Source: an uncultured Clostridia bacterium
GTDB lineage: Bacteria; Bacillota; Clostridia; TANB77; CAG-508
Direction of reading: 5' to 3'
Assembly: GCA_934169775.1 (NCBI GenBank)
Contig: CAKPOI010000034.1
Location: 1-15,262 of the forward strand
Length of the DNA stretch: 15,262 nucleotides
Made by a program: the position numbers and the translations under genes. Within the stretch, counting starts at the first letter, position 1, and every line of letters begins with the position of its first letter. Shown in pieces: positions 1-7,900 of this stretch. Under the pieces are notes generated by a model. That model was given only the letters and a program-made list of their open reading frames with translations, did not search any database and was not told the DNA's origin.

Positions 1-172
1 TTTCTATTTTTTCTTGATTTAGAATTTGCTCATCATAAGTTATTGTAGCATTTGCCATTACAAGATTCACATTTGCTTCAAAAATTCCATTTTGTTTATT
101 TAAATATTTTTCTAATCCGTTTGAGCAAGCACTACAAGTCATTCCATCTATCGCTAATATTATACTTTTCAT
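1..172 (-). CDS. copA: Copper-transporting P-type ATPase, N-terminal part (cut by window edge)
   Basis: Only the first 57 codons are present; the gene runs off the left edge. They encode a heavy-metal-associated (HMA) domain with the metal motif GMTCSACS, in which the two Cys of CxxC bind Cu(I). This is the usual first domain of CopA-type ATPases, which pump copper out across the cytoplasmic membrane. The start ATG lies one base after the copZ stop, and its ribosome site (GAGGAA) is inside the last codons of copZ, so the two genes are surely co-transcribed and probably translationally coupled. The ATPase body is outside the window. A mercury-type or stand-alone HMA protein is possible, but pairing with copZ makes CopA the best call. 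Confidence 0.8.
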   Translation of the reverse strand, partial: MKSIILAIDGMTCSACSNGLEKYLNKQNGIFEANVNLVMANATITYDEQILNQEKIE

Positions 173-173
173 A

Positions 174-386
174 TTATTGTTCCTCTATAATTTCATATCC
201 AAGGTCTATAATTCTTTCTTTGATTTGAGCAATTTCTAAATCTTTTTCTGATTTTATTGTTACTATTCCAGTATTATAATCTGCATCTACACTTTCTACA
301 CCGCTAATTTCTGATAGAGCTGCCTTAACTCTATTTTCACATCCTCCACAAACCATTCCTTTTATTTTAATTTTTACTTCTTTCAT
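174..386 (-). CDS. copZ: CopZ-like copper chaperone (HMA domain)
   Basis: This is a 70-residue single-domain HMA protein, the usual size of CopZ (about 69 residues). The metal-binding motif GMVCGGC lies near residues 10-16, with two Cys in CxxC that hold Cu(I). Such chaperones carry copper in the cytoplasm to the N-terminal domains of CopA. The ribosome site GAAAGGAAG stands just before the ATG. The next gene, one base downstream, begins with a similar HMA domain, which fits a copZ-copA export operon. No copper repressor gene (CsoR or CopY) is seen beside it; upstream lies only the secA terminator. The CGGC version of the motif is less common than CxxC with Ser/Ala in the middle, but keeps both Cys. 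Confidence 0.85.
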   Translation of the reverse strand: MKEVKIKIKGMVCGGCENRVKAALSEISGVESVDADYNTGIVTIKSEKDLEIAQIKERIIDLGYEIIEEQ

Positions 387-410
387 TTTGTATCTTCCTT
401 TCTTTTATTT

Positions 411-438
411 ATTGTACCATTTTATTTATTGCAATTAA
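411..438 (-). promoter_or_regulatory. Probable promoter of copZ-copA
   Basis: On the minus strand there is an extended -10 (TGG before TACAAT, 411-419) with a weak -35 (TTAATT, 433-438) at 16-base spacing. The -35 overlaps a 10-base perfect palindrome CAATTAATTG (432-441), which could be a regulator site. The call rests on sequence only. Confidence 0.45.
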
Positions 439-500
439 TTGGCCAGATATTCTATAAATTTGATTTTTATTTTTTCTATTTTGATTTTCTTAAGTATACC

Positions 501-529
501 AAAAAGCCAGCTATAATAACTGACTTTTT
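501..529 (-). terminator. Rho-independent terminator after secA
   Basis: Read on the minus strand, AAAAAGTCAG pairs with CTGGCTTTTT across a 9-base AT loop, giving a 10-base-pair stem with one G-U pair and a T run in its 3' arm. The wobble pair exists only in the minus-strand RNA (it becomes a C-A mismatch on the other strand), which supports minus-strand use. It lies about 60 bases after the secA stop and before the copZ promoter. Confidence 0.7.
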
Positions 530-588
530 GCTTATATTTGTATTGTTTTATAACTTTTTAATTATGTGTGAATGTTAATCCCTTGATA

Positions 589-3336
589 TTACTGATTTTT
601 ACCACAGCAGTTCTTGTATTTCTTTCCACTTCCACAAGGACAAGGGTCATTTCTACCAACTTTTGGCCCCTCATTTCTAATAGGTTGGTTTTCTTTAACA
701 TTCATTTTTTCTCCACCGTCGACACTATTAATAGCTTCTAAAGCTGCACCTGTGATTTTAGCTGTTTCTTGACGTTTAACTTCTCCTTGAGCTGCTCTGA
801 TATGCATTAAGATTTTAACAACATCAAATTTAATATTTGATATCATTTCTTCAAACATATCCATACCTTCCATTCTGTATTTAACAACAGGGTCTTGTTG
901 TCCATATGCACGTAAGCCAATACCATCTTTTAATTCTTCCATACTGTCAATATGGTTCATCCATTTTTCATCAACTACTTTTAATAAAACAACTCTTTCA
1001 AGTTCTCTCATTTGTTCGCCAACATCTTTTTCTTTTTCTTCATAACGTGCAATAGCTTGTTTTTTCAATTCTTCTTTAATTGTTTCTGGTTCTTTTTCAT
1101 TTTCTTTTAGATATTCTCTCATGAAAATGCCAAAGTTTGTTTGAATTTCATTATCTAATGGTTCTACATCAACAGTATTTTTTTCTACATTTATATATGA
1201 ATCTACTGTTTCTTCTGCTACACTATTTATCATGTTTACCATGTTGTCTCTTAAGTTTTCACCATTAAGAACTTCACGTCTTTGTTTGTAGATAATTTCT
1301 CTTTGAACATTATTTACATCATCATATTTTAATACATTTTTACGTATTGCAAAGTTTCTTCCTTCTACTTTCTTTTGAGCATTTTCAACTGCTTTAGAAA
1401 TTATTCTTGATTCTATTGGCATATTTTCGTCTGCACCTAATGTGTTATATACTTTTGTTATTGTATCTCCACCAAATATTTTCATCAAGTCATCTTCTAA
1501 TGCTATATAGAATTTAGATTCTCCTGGGTCTCCTTGACGTCCACTACGTCCTCTTAACTGGTTGTCAATTCTTCTTGATTCATGTCTTTCTGTTCCTATT
1601 ATTTTTAGTCCACCAGCTGCTAGCACTTTTTCTTTTTCTTCTTTTATTTTTTCATCATATTTTTCTACTAATTTTTTGAATTGCTCTCTTGCTCTTAAGA
1701 TTTCTTGGTCATCTGTTTCATAATATGTGTTTGCTTCTTCTACTAGATTTTCTGGTACTCTATTTTTTATCATTTCTTCTTTAGCTAAATATTCACTATT
1801 TCCTCCAAGCATAATATCTGTACCACGTCCTGCCATGTTTGTTGCTATTGTAACTGCTCCAAATTTACCTGCTTGTGCTACTATCATTGCTTCTTTTTCA
1901 TGTGATTTAGCATTTAATACTTCATGTGGTATTCTTTCTTTTTGTAATAGTTTGCTTAATTTTTCTGATTTTTCAATAGATACTGTACCTATTAATACTG
2001 GTTGTCCTTTTTCATAACTTTGTTTTACACTTTCCACAACCGCATTAAATTTAGCTTTTTCTGTTTTATATATTACATCATTTTCATCTTTACGAATCAT
2101 TGGTTTGTTTGTTGGTATTGATACAACATCTAAGTTGTATATTTCTTCAAATTCTGCAGCTTCTGTCATTGCAGTACCAGTCATACCAGCTAATTTGTTG
2201 TACATTCTAAAGTAGTTTTGGAATGTAATTGTTGCTAGTGTTTTTGATTCGTCTGCTATTTTTACGTGTTCTTTTGCTTCTATTGCTTGATGTAATCCAT
2301 TGTTATATCTTCTTCCATACATAATACGTCCTGTAAATTCATCTACAATAAGGACTTCTCCATTTTTTACTATGTAGTCTATATCTTTTTTCATTACTCC
2401 ATGTGCACGTAAAGCTTGGTTTACATGATGTACTAATGTTGAATTTTCTAAATCATTAAAGTTGTCTAATTTGAAAAATTCTTCAGCTTTTTTAATTCCT
2501 TTTTGTGTAAGTGATGCTGATTTTGCCTTTAAGTCTACAATATAATCATATTTTTCATTGTCTTCTGCTTGGTCATAATCTTTTACATCTTCTTCTACTA
2601 TAACTTTAGGCTCTAATCTTTTTACAAAGTCATCAGCTTTTTTATATAAATCTGATGATTCATTTGCTCTTCCTGAAATAATTAATGGTGTACGTGCTTC
2701 ATCAATTAAAATACTATCAATTTCGTCTACTATTGCATAATGTAAATCTCTTTGTACTAATTGATTTTTATATATTACCATGTTATCTCTTAAATAATCA
2801 AAACCAAATTCGTTGTTTGTTCCATATGTTATATCTGCATTATATGCTTTTTGTTTTTGATCTGGGTCCATTCCATTTACAACTAGTCCTACTGATAGTC
2901 CTAAGAATTTATATAATTTTCCCATCCATTCACTATCTCTTTTTGCTAAGTAATCATTTACTGTTATTACATGAACTCCTTTTTCTTCTAGTGCATTTAA
3001 ATATACAGGAAGTGTTGCTACCAATGTTTTTCCTTCACCTGTTTTCATTTCTGCTATTCTTCCTTGATGTAATATAATACCACCTATTAATTGTACATCA
3101 AAATGTCTTAATCCTAATGTTCTTTTTGATGCTTCTCTAACAACTGCAAATGCTTCTGGTAAAATATCATCTAAAGTTTTTCCTTCTTCTTTTAATTGTT
3201 TTTTGAAATATTCTGTTTTTCCTCTTAATTCACTATCACTTAATTTTGAGATTTCTGCTTCTAAATCGTTTATTTGCTTAACGATTGGCATTACTCTTTT
3301 TACTTCTTTTTCGCTGTAAGTTTTAAATAATTTCAT
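589..3336 (-). CDS. secA: Preprotein translocase motor ATPase SecA
   Basis: SecA drives exported preproteins through the SecYEG channel by ATP hydrolysis at the cytoplasmic face of the membrane. Clear family motifs are present: Walker A MKTGEGKT (residues 97-104), the DEID Walker B box (204-207) followed by DEARTPLIISG, the preprotein-binding region, TNMAGRGTDI in the second helicase lobe, and GTERHESRRIDNQLRGRSGR further on. The protein ends with a SEC-C zinc motif CPCGSGKKYKNCC (899-911), which binds SecB or the ribosome in other species. At 915 residues it is longer than B. subtilis SecA (841) and close to E. coli SecA (901). The ribosome site GGGAGGA precedes the ATG. It starts 46 bases after addA with no terminator between, so it may be co-transcribed with addA. 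A terminator follows it. Confidence 0.98.
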   Translation of the reverse strand: MKLFKTYSEKEVKRVMPIVKQINDLEAEISKLSDSELRGKTEYFKKQLKEEGKTLDDILPEAFAVVREASKRTLGLRHFDVQLIGGIILHQGRIAEMKTGEGKTLVATLPVYLNALEEKGVHVITVNDYLAKRDSEWMGKLYKFLGLSVGLVVNGMDPDQKQKAYNADITYGTNNEFGFDYLRDNMVIYKNQLVQRDLHYAIVDEIDSILIDEARTPLIISGRANESSDLYKKADDFVKRLEPKVIVEEDVKDYDQAEDNEKYDYIVDLKAKSASLTQKGIKKAEEFFKLDNFNDLENSTLVHHVNQALRAHGVMKKDIDYIVKNGEVLIVDEFTGRIMYGRRYNNGLHQAIEAKEHVKIADESKTLATITFQNYFRMYNKLAGMTGTAMTEAAEFEEIYNLDVVSIPTNKPMIRKDENDVIYKTEKAKFNAVVESVKQSYEKGQPVLIGTVSIEKSEKLSKLLQKERIPHEVLNAKSHEKEAMIVAQAGKFGAVTIATNMAGRGTDIMLGGNSEYLAKEEMIKNRVPENLVEEANTYYETDDQEILRAREQFKKLVEKYDEKIKEEKEKVLAAGGLKIIGTERHESRRIDNQLRGRSGRQGDPGESKFYIALEDDLMKIFGGDTITKVYNTLGADENMPIESRIISKAVENAQKKVEGRNFAIRKNVLKYDDVNNVQREIIYKQRREVLNGENLRDNMVNMINSVAEETVDSYINVEKNTVDVEPLDNEIQTNFGIFMREYLKENEKEPETIKEELKKQAIARYEEKEKDVGEQMRELERVVLLKVVDEKWMNHIDSMEELKDGIGLRAYGQQDPVVKYRMEGMDMFEEMISNIKFDVVKILMHIRAAQGEVKRQETAKITGAALEAINSVDGGEKMNVKENQPIRNEGPKVGRNDPCPCGSGKKYKNCCGKNQ

Positions 3337-3382
3337 TTGGACTTTTCCTCCCTGTTTTTCATTTTATCTTTTATTCGTTTTA

Positions 3383-6300
3383 TTACTCGTTTAATATATC
3401 ACTAAAATTTGAAATTGGCAAGACTTTTTGTAAATATAATGAATAAATATATACTTTATCAACTTTACGGTTTAATGATTTTTCTAATGCTCTTTTATAT
3501 ATTTCTAGTTGGACTTTATATTTATCTACTAATTCGTTTTCATTGTTTACATAGTCTGTTTTATAATCTAATAATATAAGTTCATTGTCTTTATTTATAT
3601 AATATAAATCTATAATACCTTGTACTAAAATTTTATCGTTATTATCTTGATTTATTGTATTTTTTTCTTTTTCTAATTCATAGATTTCTTTAGCTGGTAG
3701 CATTATATAAAATGGCTTTTCTCTTTCAATTAGTTTTGCTTGTTTTAATTCTTGCCAAATTTCTGATTTAGTATATGTATATAAAGTTTGTAAATAAATT
3801 GCTTGTTTTTCCTTTTCTGTTATTATATTTTTTGCAACTAGGTCTTCTACAAAATTTTCTATTCCTGCATAATCATATTCTTTGCTTATGTCTAAATATT
3901 GCATACATAAATGCATTAATGTTCCTTTTTCTGCTCCTGTTAGCTTTTTATCTTTTTCTTCTTGTAAAAATTTTGGTTTTGCTAAATTGATAATTTCTTC
4001 TCCTGATTTGCCTTTTTTTATTTCACTTACAGACATTTTTGTAGGTAAATTTGTTGTTTCTTCAAATGGATATTTGTATTCTAATCTTTCTTTGATTTTT
4101 TGGGCTATGTCTTTATTTGTTTTTGAATTTTCTATTTCTTCTTTAATTTTTTTATTTAGGTCTGTTTCTTCTTCATCTGTTTTTATTTCTTGCCATATTT
4201 CTTTTATATCATCTTTTTGTATTACATTTATTTCTGCTATTTCTTCGGTTTTTTGTTTATTGTATAAATATGTTTGCAATATCCAGTCTAAATATGAATT
4301 ACAGTTTTTTAAAATGCTTGATTTTATCTTTCCGTTTTCTTTTTTATAGATATCTACATTTTTTTGTAGAGTATCTAATTTTTTCTGTATCTCTTTTCCT
4401 GTTCCTGTTATGTATATTTTTTCTTTTGCTCTTGTTAGTGCCACATATAGTATACGCATTTCTTCTGAAAGATTTTCTATTTCGATTTTTCCTTTTATCA
4501 TTTCTCTTGCTACTGTTTCATATCTTAGTTGCATATTATAATCTATATATTTGATTCCTAGCCCATATTTTTGATGTAGCAAAACATCATCTTTTCTTAT
4601 GTCTTGTTTATTAAATTGTTTATTACTATTTGCTAAAAATATTACTGGAAATTCAAGTCCTTTGCTTTTATGTATACTCATTATTCTTATTACATCATCA
4701 TTTTCTCCTATTATTTTTGCTGAACCTAAATCACCACTACTTAATCTTAGTTTTTCTATAAAGTTTATAAAATTATATAATCCTTTGAAACTTGCACTTT
4801 CATATTGTTTTGCTCTTTCAAATAATACTTTTAAATTTGCTTGTCTTTGTATTCCATTTTGCATTAATCCAACATAATTATAATATCCTGTGTCTAAATA
4901 AAGTTTCCAAATTAATTCATCTAATGCTAAATATTCTTGTTCTTTTCTCCATTGGTCTAATAAATCTAAGAAGTTTTGTATTTTTTCTTTTAGTTTTGAG
5001 TCTACATTTACTTTTGCTTTTTGCATACATTCATAAAAATTATCATGTTTATCACTTAATCTGATTTTTACCAGTTCATCATCAGTAAATTCTGCTATTG
5101 GTGAACGTAATACTGTTACTAATGGTATATCTTGTATTGGATTATCTATTATTTTTAATAAACTCATTATTGTTTCTATTTCTATTGTGTCTAAGTATTC
5201 TTGTGTGCTGTCTGAAAATACTGGCAAGTTCTTTTTTACCAATTCTTGTTCATATATGCTTGCTTTGTTTTTTGTTGAACGTAATAATATTACTATATCT
5301 TTTGGCCTTATATCTCTAAATGTTTTTGCTTTTCTATCATATACTTGATATTTTTCTTTTATTAAATTTTCTATTTTATTTGCTATATATCTTGCTTCTA
5401 TTTCAATGTCTTGTAAGTGCTCCTTTTCTTTTGGCTCTGATTCAGCATCATCATATTCTGTATCTGTTGCGCCATATTTAACATCATCTTCTATAATGTC
5501 TGTGTCATCTTCTGGCTCATCTGATTTTGTGTCTATTATATCTATTTCTGTTTTTAGGTTTTGATTATTTTTTTCATAATCTGTTGCTCCTAAATTCAAA
5601 TATTCTTCTTCTGTGTAGTCTACATCTCCCAGATTTTCACTCATTATGTTTTCAAATATTAAATTTGTAAAATCTAATACATTATCTCTACTTCTAAAGT
5701 TTTTGAATAATTGTATTTTGGTTCCTTTATTTTCTAATTCTTCTGGCGAATTTTTCTTGCTGTAGTTTTTATATTTTTTTAAAAATAACTCTGGCATTGC
5801 TTGTCTAAATTTATATATACTTTGTTTTACATCTCCTACCATAAAGATATTGTTTTCTCTTGATACAGATGTTAATATATATTCTTGAACTTCGTTACTG
5901 TCTTGATATTCATCAATTGCTATTTCTTCAAATTTTTGTGCATATTTTTTTGCTATATCTGTTTGTGTTACATTTCCTTTTTCATCTTGATTTATTAATA
6001 TATGTAAAGCAAAATGTTCTACATCTGTAAAGTCTACTATGTTTTTTTCGCGTTTTTTGCTTGCAAATTTTTTATCATATTCATTTATTAATTTTTCTAG
6101 TTTACACAATTTTTTATACATGTTAAATAAATCATTTGCACATTGTTTAGAATCTGCTATCAAAGTTTTTTCTCTTTTTTTATTAAAGCTTGCTTTTACC
6201 ATGTCTCTCATTTTTTTAGCTTCGTCTTTTATTTCTGATTCTACTTTTTTCTTTGACCAATCTACTAATCTTATATGTCCTGATATTTCATATGCTTTGT

Positions 6301-7111
6301 CCCAATTATTTAGATTTTTTTGTAATGTTTTTATTTGATTTATGTCACTTTGTATTATTTTTAGATATGGTTCTAAATCTTTATCATTTTGCAATGTTTC
6401 GGCAATATCTTCTAGAATTATTATGTCATTTTTTGTTTCTTCTTCTAAGTCTTTTAATAATTCTGAGCCCCATAGTGTTTCTGAAAAATCTTTGTCTAAT
6501 AGTCCTTGTTCTTCTAAATTAAACATTTCTACTTTTTCATGTAACCATTTTTGTGGGAAGGGGTTTGAGTATATGTATCCATGTATTTTTTTGACTAATT
6601 CTTTTAGTGGTGTGTCATCTCTGTATGTTGTATATGTTGTTATTAAATCTTCAAAATCACTGTCTTCTTTTTCGTATTTTTCTTCGAATAGTTCTTCTAA
6701 TACTTCTTCTTTTAATAACTCTATTTCTGTTGTGTCTGCTATTCTGAAATTTGGTGACATATTTTCTAGTTCGTAAAAATTGTTTTTTACTACTTCTAGG
6801 CAAAATGAATCTATTGTACAGATATTTGCCAAATTTAATAGTGTTACTTGTTTTTGCAAATGCTCATCATCTGGATTTTGCTCTAGTTTTTCATATATTG
6901 CGTCTAATATTCTTTCTCTCATTTCTGCTGCTGCTGCATTTGTAAATGTTACTACTAGTATTTTGTCTATGTCTATTTTATCATCTATTATTTTGTGTAT
7001 CATTCTTTCTACTAATACTGCTGTTTTTCCACTTCCTGCTGCTGCTGCTACAAGTGTGTTACTTCCTTTTTGATATATTGCTTGCTCTTGTTCTTTTGTC
7101 CAATTTGGCAT
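3383..7111 (-). CDS. addA: ATP-dependent helicase/nuclease subunit A (AddA)
   Basis: AddA is the UvrD-type helicase plus RecB-type nuclease half of AddAB, which processes double-strand DNA ends for RecA repair. Numbered from the chosen start: Walker A AAAAGSGKT (22-30), VTFTNAAAAEMRERI, the CTIDSF motif, Walker B IDEYQDS (399-405), GDVKQSIYKFRQ (426-437), SIHKSKGLEFP near 812-822 and LYVALTRAKE near 888-897. The C-terminal nuclease has its key residues: His1067, Asp1168 and the DYK triad Asp1182/Lys1184. So both activities look intact. I chose the second ATG (7111), because AGAAAGGA is nine bases before it but touches the first ATG (7120). Its length, 1242 residues, is normal (B. subtilis about 1232). 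An acidic stretch of about 40 residues (522-562) splits the helicase part. The partner addB, normally just upstream, is not in this window. Confidence 0.95.
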   Translation of the reverse strand: MPNWTKEQEQAIYQKGSNTLVAAAAGSGKTAVLVERMIHKIIDDKIDIDKILVVTFTNAAAAEMRERILDAIYEKLEQNPDDEHLQKQVTLLNLANICTIDSFCLEVVKNNFYELENMSPNFRIADTTEIELLKEEVLEELFEEKYEKEDSDFEDLITTYTTYRDDTPLKELVKKIHGYIYSNPFPQKWLHEKVEMFNLEEQGLLDKDFSETLWGSELLKDLEEETKNDIIILEDIAETLQNDKDLEPYLKIIQSDINQIKTLQKNLNNWDKAYEISGHIRLVDWSKKKVESEIKDEAKKMRDMVKASFNKKREKTLIADSKQCANDLFNMYKKLCKLEKLINEYDKKFASKKREKNIVDFTDVEHFALHILINQDEKGNVTQTDIAKKYAQKFEEIAIDEYQDSNEVQEYILTSVSRENNIFMVGDVKQSIYKFRQAMPELFLKKYKNYSKKNSPEELENKGTKIQLFKNFRSRDNVLDFTNLIFENIMSENLGDVDYTEEEYLNLGATDYEKNNQNLKTEIDIIDTKSDEPEDDTDIIEDDVKYGATDTEYDDAESEPKEKEHLQDIEIEARYIANKIENLIKEKYQVYDRKAKTFRDIRPKDIVILLRSTKNKASIYEQELVKKNLPVFSDSTQEYLDTIEIETIMSLLKIIDNPIQDIPLVTVLRSPIAEFTDDELVKIRLSDKHDNFYECMQKAKVNVDSKLKEKIQNFLDLLDQWRKEQEYLALDELIWKLYLDTGYYNYVGLMQNGIQRQANLKVLFERAKQYESASFKGLYNFINFIEKLRLSSGDLGSAKIIGENDDVIRIMSIHKSKGLEFPVIFLANSNKQFNKQDIRKDDVLLHQKYGLGIKYIDYNMQLRYETVAREMIKGKIEIENLSEEMRILYVALTRAKEKIYITGTGKEIQKKLDTLQKNVDIYKKENGKIKSSILKNCNSYLDWILQTYLYNKQKTEEIAEINVIQKDDIKEIWQEIKTDEEETDLNKKIKEEIENSKTNKDIAQKIKERLEYKYPFEETTNLPTKMSVSEIKKGKSGEEIINLAKPKFLQEEKDKKLTGAEKGTLMHLCMQYLDISKEYDYAGIENFVEDLVAKNIITEKEKQAIYLQTLYTYTKSEIWQELKQAKLIEREKPFYIMLPAKEIYELEKEKNTINQDNNDKILVQGIIDLYYINKDNELILLDYKTDYVNNENELVDKYKVQLEIYKRALEKSLNRKVDKVYIYSLYLQKVLPISNFSDILNE

Positions 7112-7179
7112 TTTTTTCATTCCTTTCTAAAGTATATAAATATTTTATTCAGCCAAAATTGTAATTGTCCTTTAAATAC

Positions 7180-7704
7180 TTATTTGGCATCTTTTAATGC
7201 TTTTATTTCTTCATCTTCTTTTAGTTCCTTTGTTAAAAATTGATATGCTCTTTTATCTTGTTCCATAGCAATTTTTGCTATTTCTTTGTTGCTTCGTAAT
7301 CTATAACTTGCATATTTTATTATTATTCCTTTATTAGCAACAGCTGCTTTTACTACTTCTTCGTCATCTCTTAATTCTTTACTTGCATAATATAGTGTTT
7401 GCCCACAATCCTTTACACTTGCCATTATAAGTTCTTTATCTGCTTTTAAGCTTTCTGAAGCATAAAAGGCTGTCCATGGAGCTGTTTTTATTGCTAGCAA
7501 TACTATATCTTTTTCTCCTTTTAATCTGTCACTTGCAAATTCTAATGCTTCTCCATCTTGTGTAAGCGCTGTTTTTACTACTTCTTCATCATCTTGTAAT
7601 TCACTACTTACAAATTCTAACATTTTTCCTTGCTCTTTTAATGCTTGTAATGCATATTCTTTGTTGTCCGCATTTTTTGTTACTTCTTCAATACTTATAT
7701 CCAT
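7180..7704 (-). CDS. DUF4116-like protein of six 25-residue repeats
   Basis: The function is unknown. The 174-residue protein, started at the ATG at 7704, is almost wholly built of six tandem 25-residue units with no gaps. A rough consensus is D/N-K/E-E-xx-xxA-xx--G--L-YAS-LK. Examples are DEEVVKTALTQDGEALEFAS and DEEVVKAAVANKGIIIKYAS. The pattern matches what I know of DUF4116 repeats, which are predicted to be short helical hairpins that stack into a solenoid and may bind proteins. No signal peptide or membrane segment is present, so it is probably cytoplasmic. The reading frame is open 13 codons further upstream, but AAGGAAG lies about 8 bases before the chosen ATG. It sits 68 bases before addA and no terminator is evident between them. 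A role in repair is not implied. Confidence 0.75.
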   Translation of the reverse strand: MDISIEEVTKNADNKEYALQALKEQGKMLEFVSSELQDDEEVVKTALTQDGEALEFASDRLKGEKDIVLLAIKTAPWTAFYASESLKADKELIMASVKDCGQTLYYASKELRDDEEVVKAAVANKGIIIKYASYRLRSNKEIAKIAMEQDKRAYQFLTKELKEDEEIKALKDAK

Positions 7705-7770
7705 TTTTATTACTTCCTTTTTGTTTGTTTTTATTTTTTGCAAAAAGTCTAAAATAAAATATAAAAATAT

Positions 7771-7799
7771 TTGACTTTTTATAAAAATCTATGTATAAT
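7771..7799 (+). promoter_or_regulatory. Near-consensus sigma-A promoter on the plus strand
   Basis: TTGACT (7771-7776), a 17-base spacer and TATAAT (7794-7799) give a textbook housekeeping promoter pointing right, against both flanking genes. The predicted start is near 7806. It feeds no protein gene, only the short transcript described next. Confidence 0.8.
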
Positions 7800-7805
7800 A
7801 TAGAT

Positions 7806-7893
7806 AGAAAATGAGAGCCACAGACAATGTGTGCTACCACATAAAATGTAACAACACATTCCCACTGGTCAAAGCAGAATGTGTTGTTTTCTA
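7806..7893 (+). ncRNA. Candidate small RNA (about 88 nt)
   Basis: A strong promoter is followed by a short unit ending in a perfect hairpin and a T-rich run, with no ribosome site or plausible protein in it. The 5' part can form a 5-base-pair hairpin, ATGTG (7827-7831) with CACAT (7838-7842). The 3' part is a terminator. AATGTGT (7826-7832) could also pair with ACACATT (7854-7860), which would compete with both hairpins. The unit lies in the gap between trmB and the DUF4116-like gene, on the opposite strand, and ends at the trmB stop codon, so overlap with the end of the trmB transcript is likely. I do not recognise it as 6S, SRP, tmRNA or a known riboswitch. Confidence 0.55.
7850..7893 (+). 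terminator. Terminator hairpin (12 bp perfect stem), possibly bidirectional
   Basis: AACAACACATTC (7850-7861) pairs perfectly with GAATGTGTTGTT (7877-7888) around a 15-base loop, followed by TTTTCTATTGTTT on the plus strand. Read on the minus strand it lies just past the trmB stop, with a weaker tail (TTACATTTT), so it could also end trmB transcription. Confidence 0.75.
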
Positions 7894-7900
7894 TTGTTTA

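Noticed and set aside
7112..7120. First ATG of addA
   Set aside because: The ribosome site AGGA touches this ATG directly; the next ATG, nine bases further, has proper spacing and fits the N-terminus of known AddA proteins.
1727..7164. Many plus-strand open frames of 64-155 codons opposite secA and addA
   Set aside because: They lie wholly opposite well-identified genes, are Leu/Phe/Ser-rich, as expected from complementing AT-rich coding DNA, and lack ribosome sites.
7705..7743. Upstream extension of the repeat protein by 13 codons
   Set aside because: The ribosome site AAGGAAG lies inside this extension, just before the chosen ATG, and the extra residues do not fit the repeat pattern.
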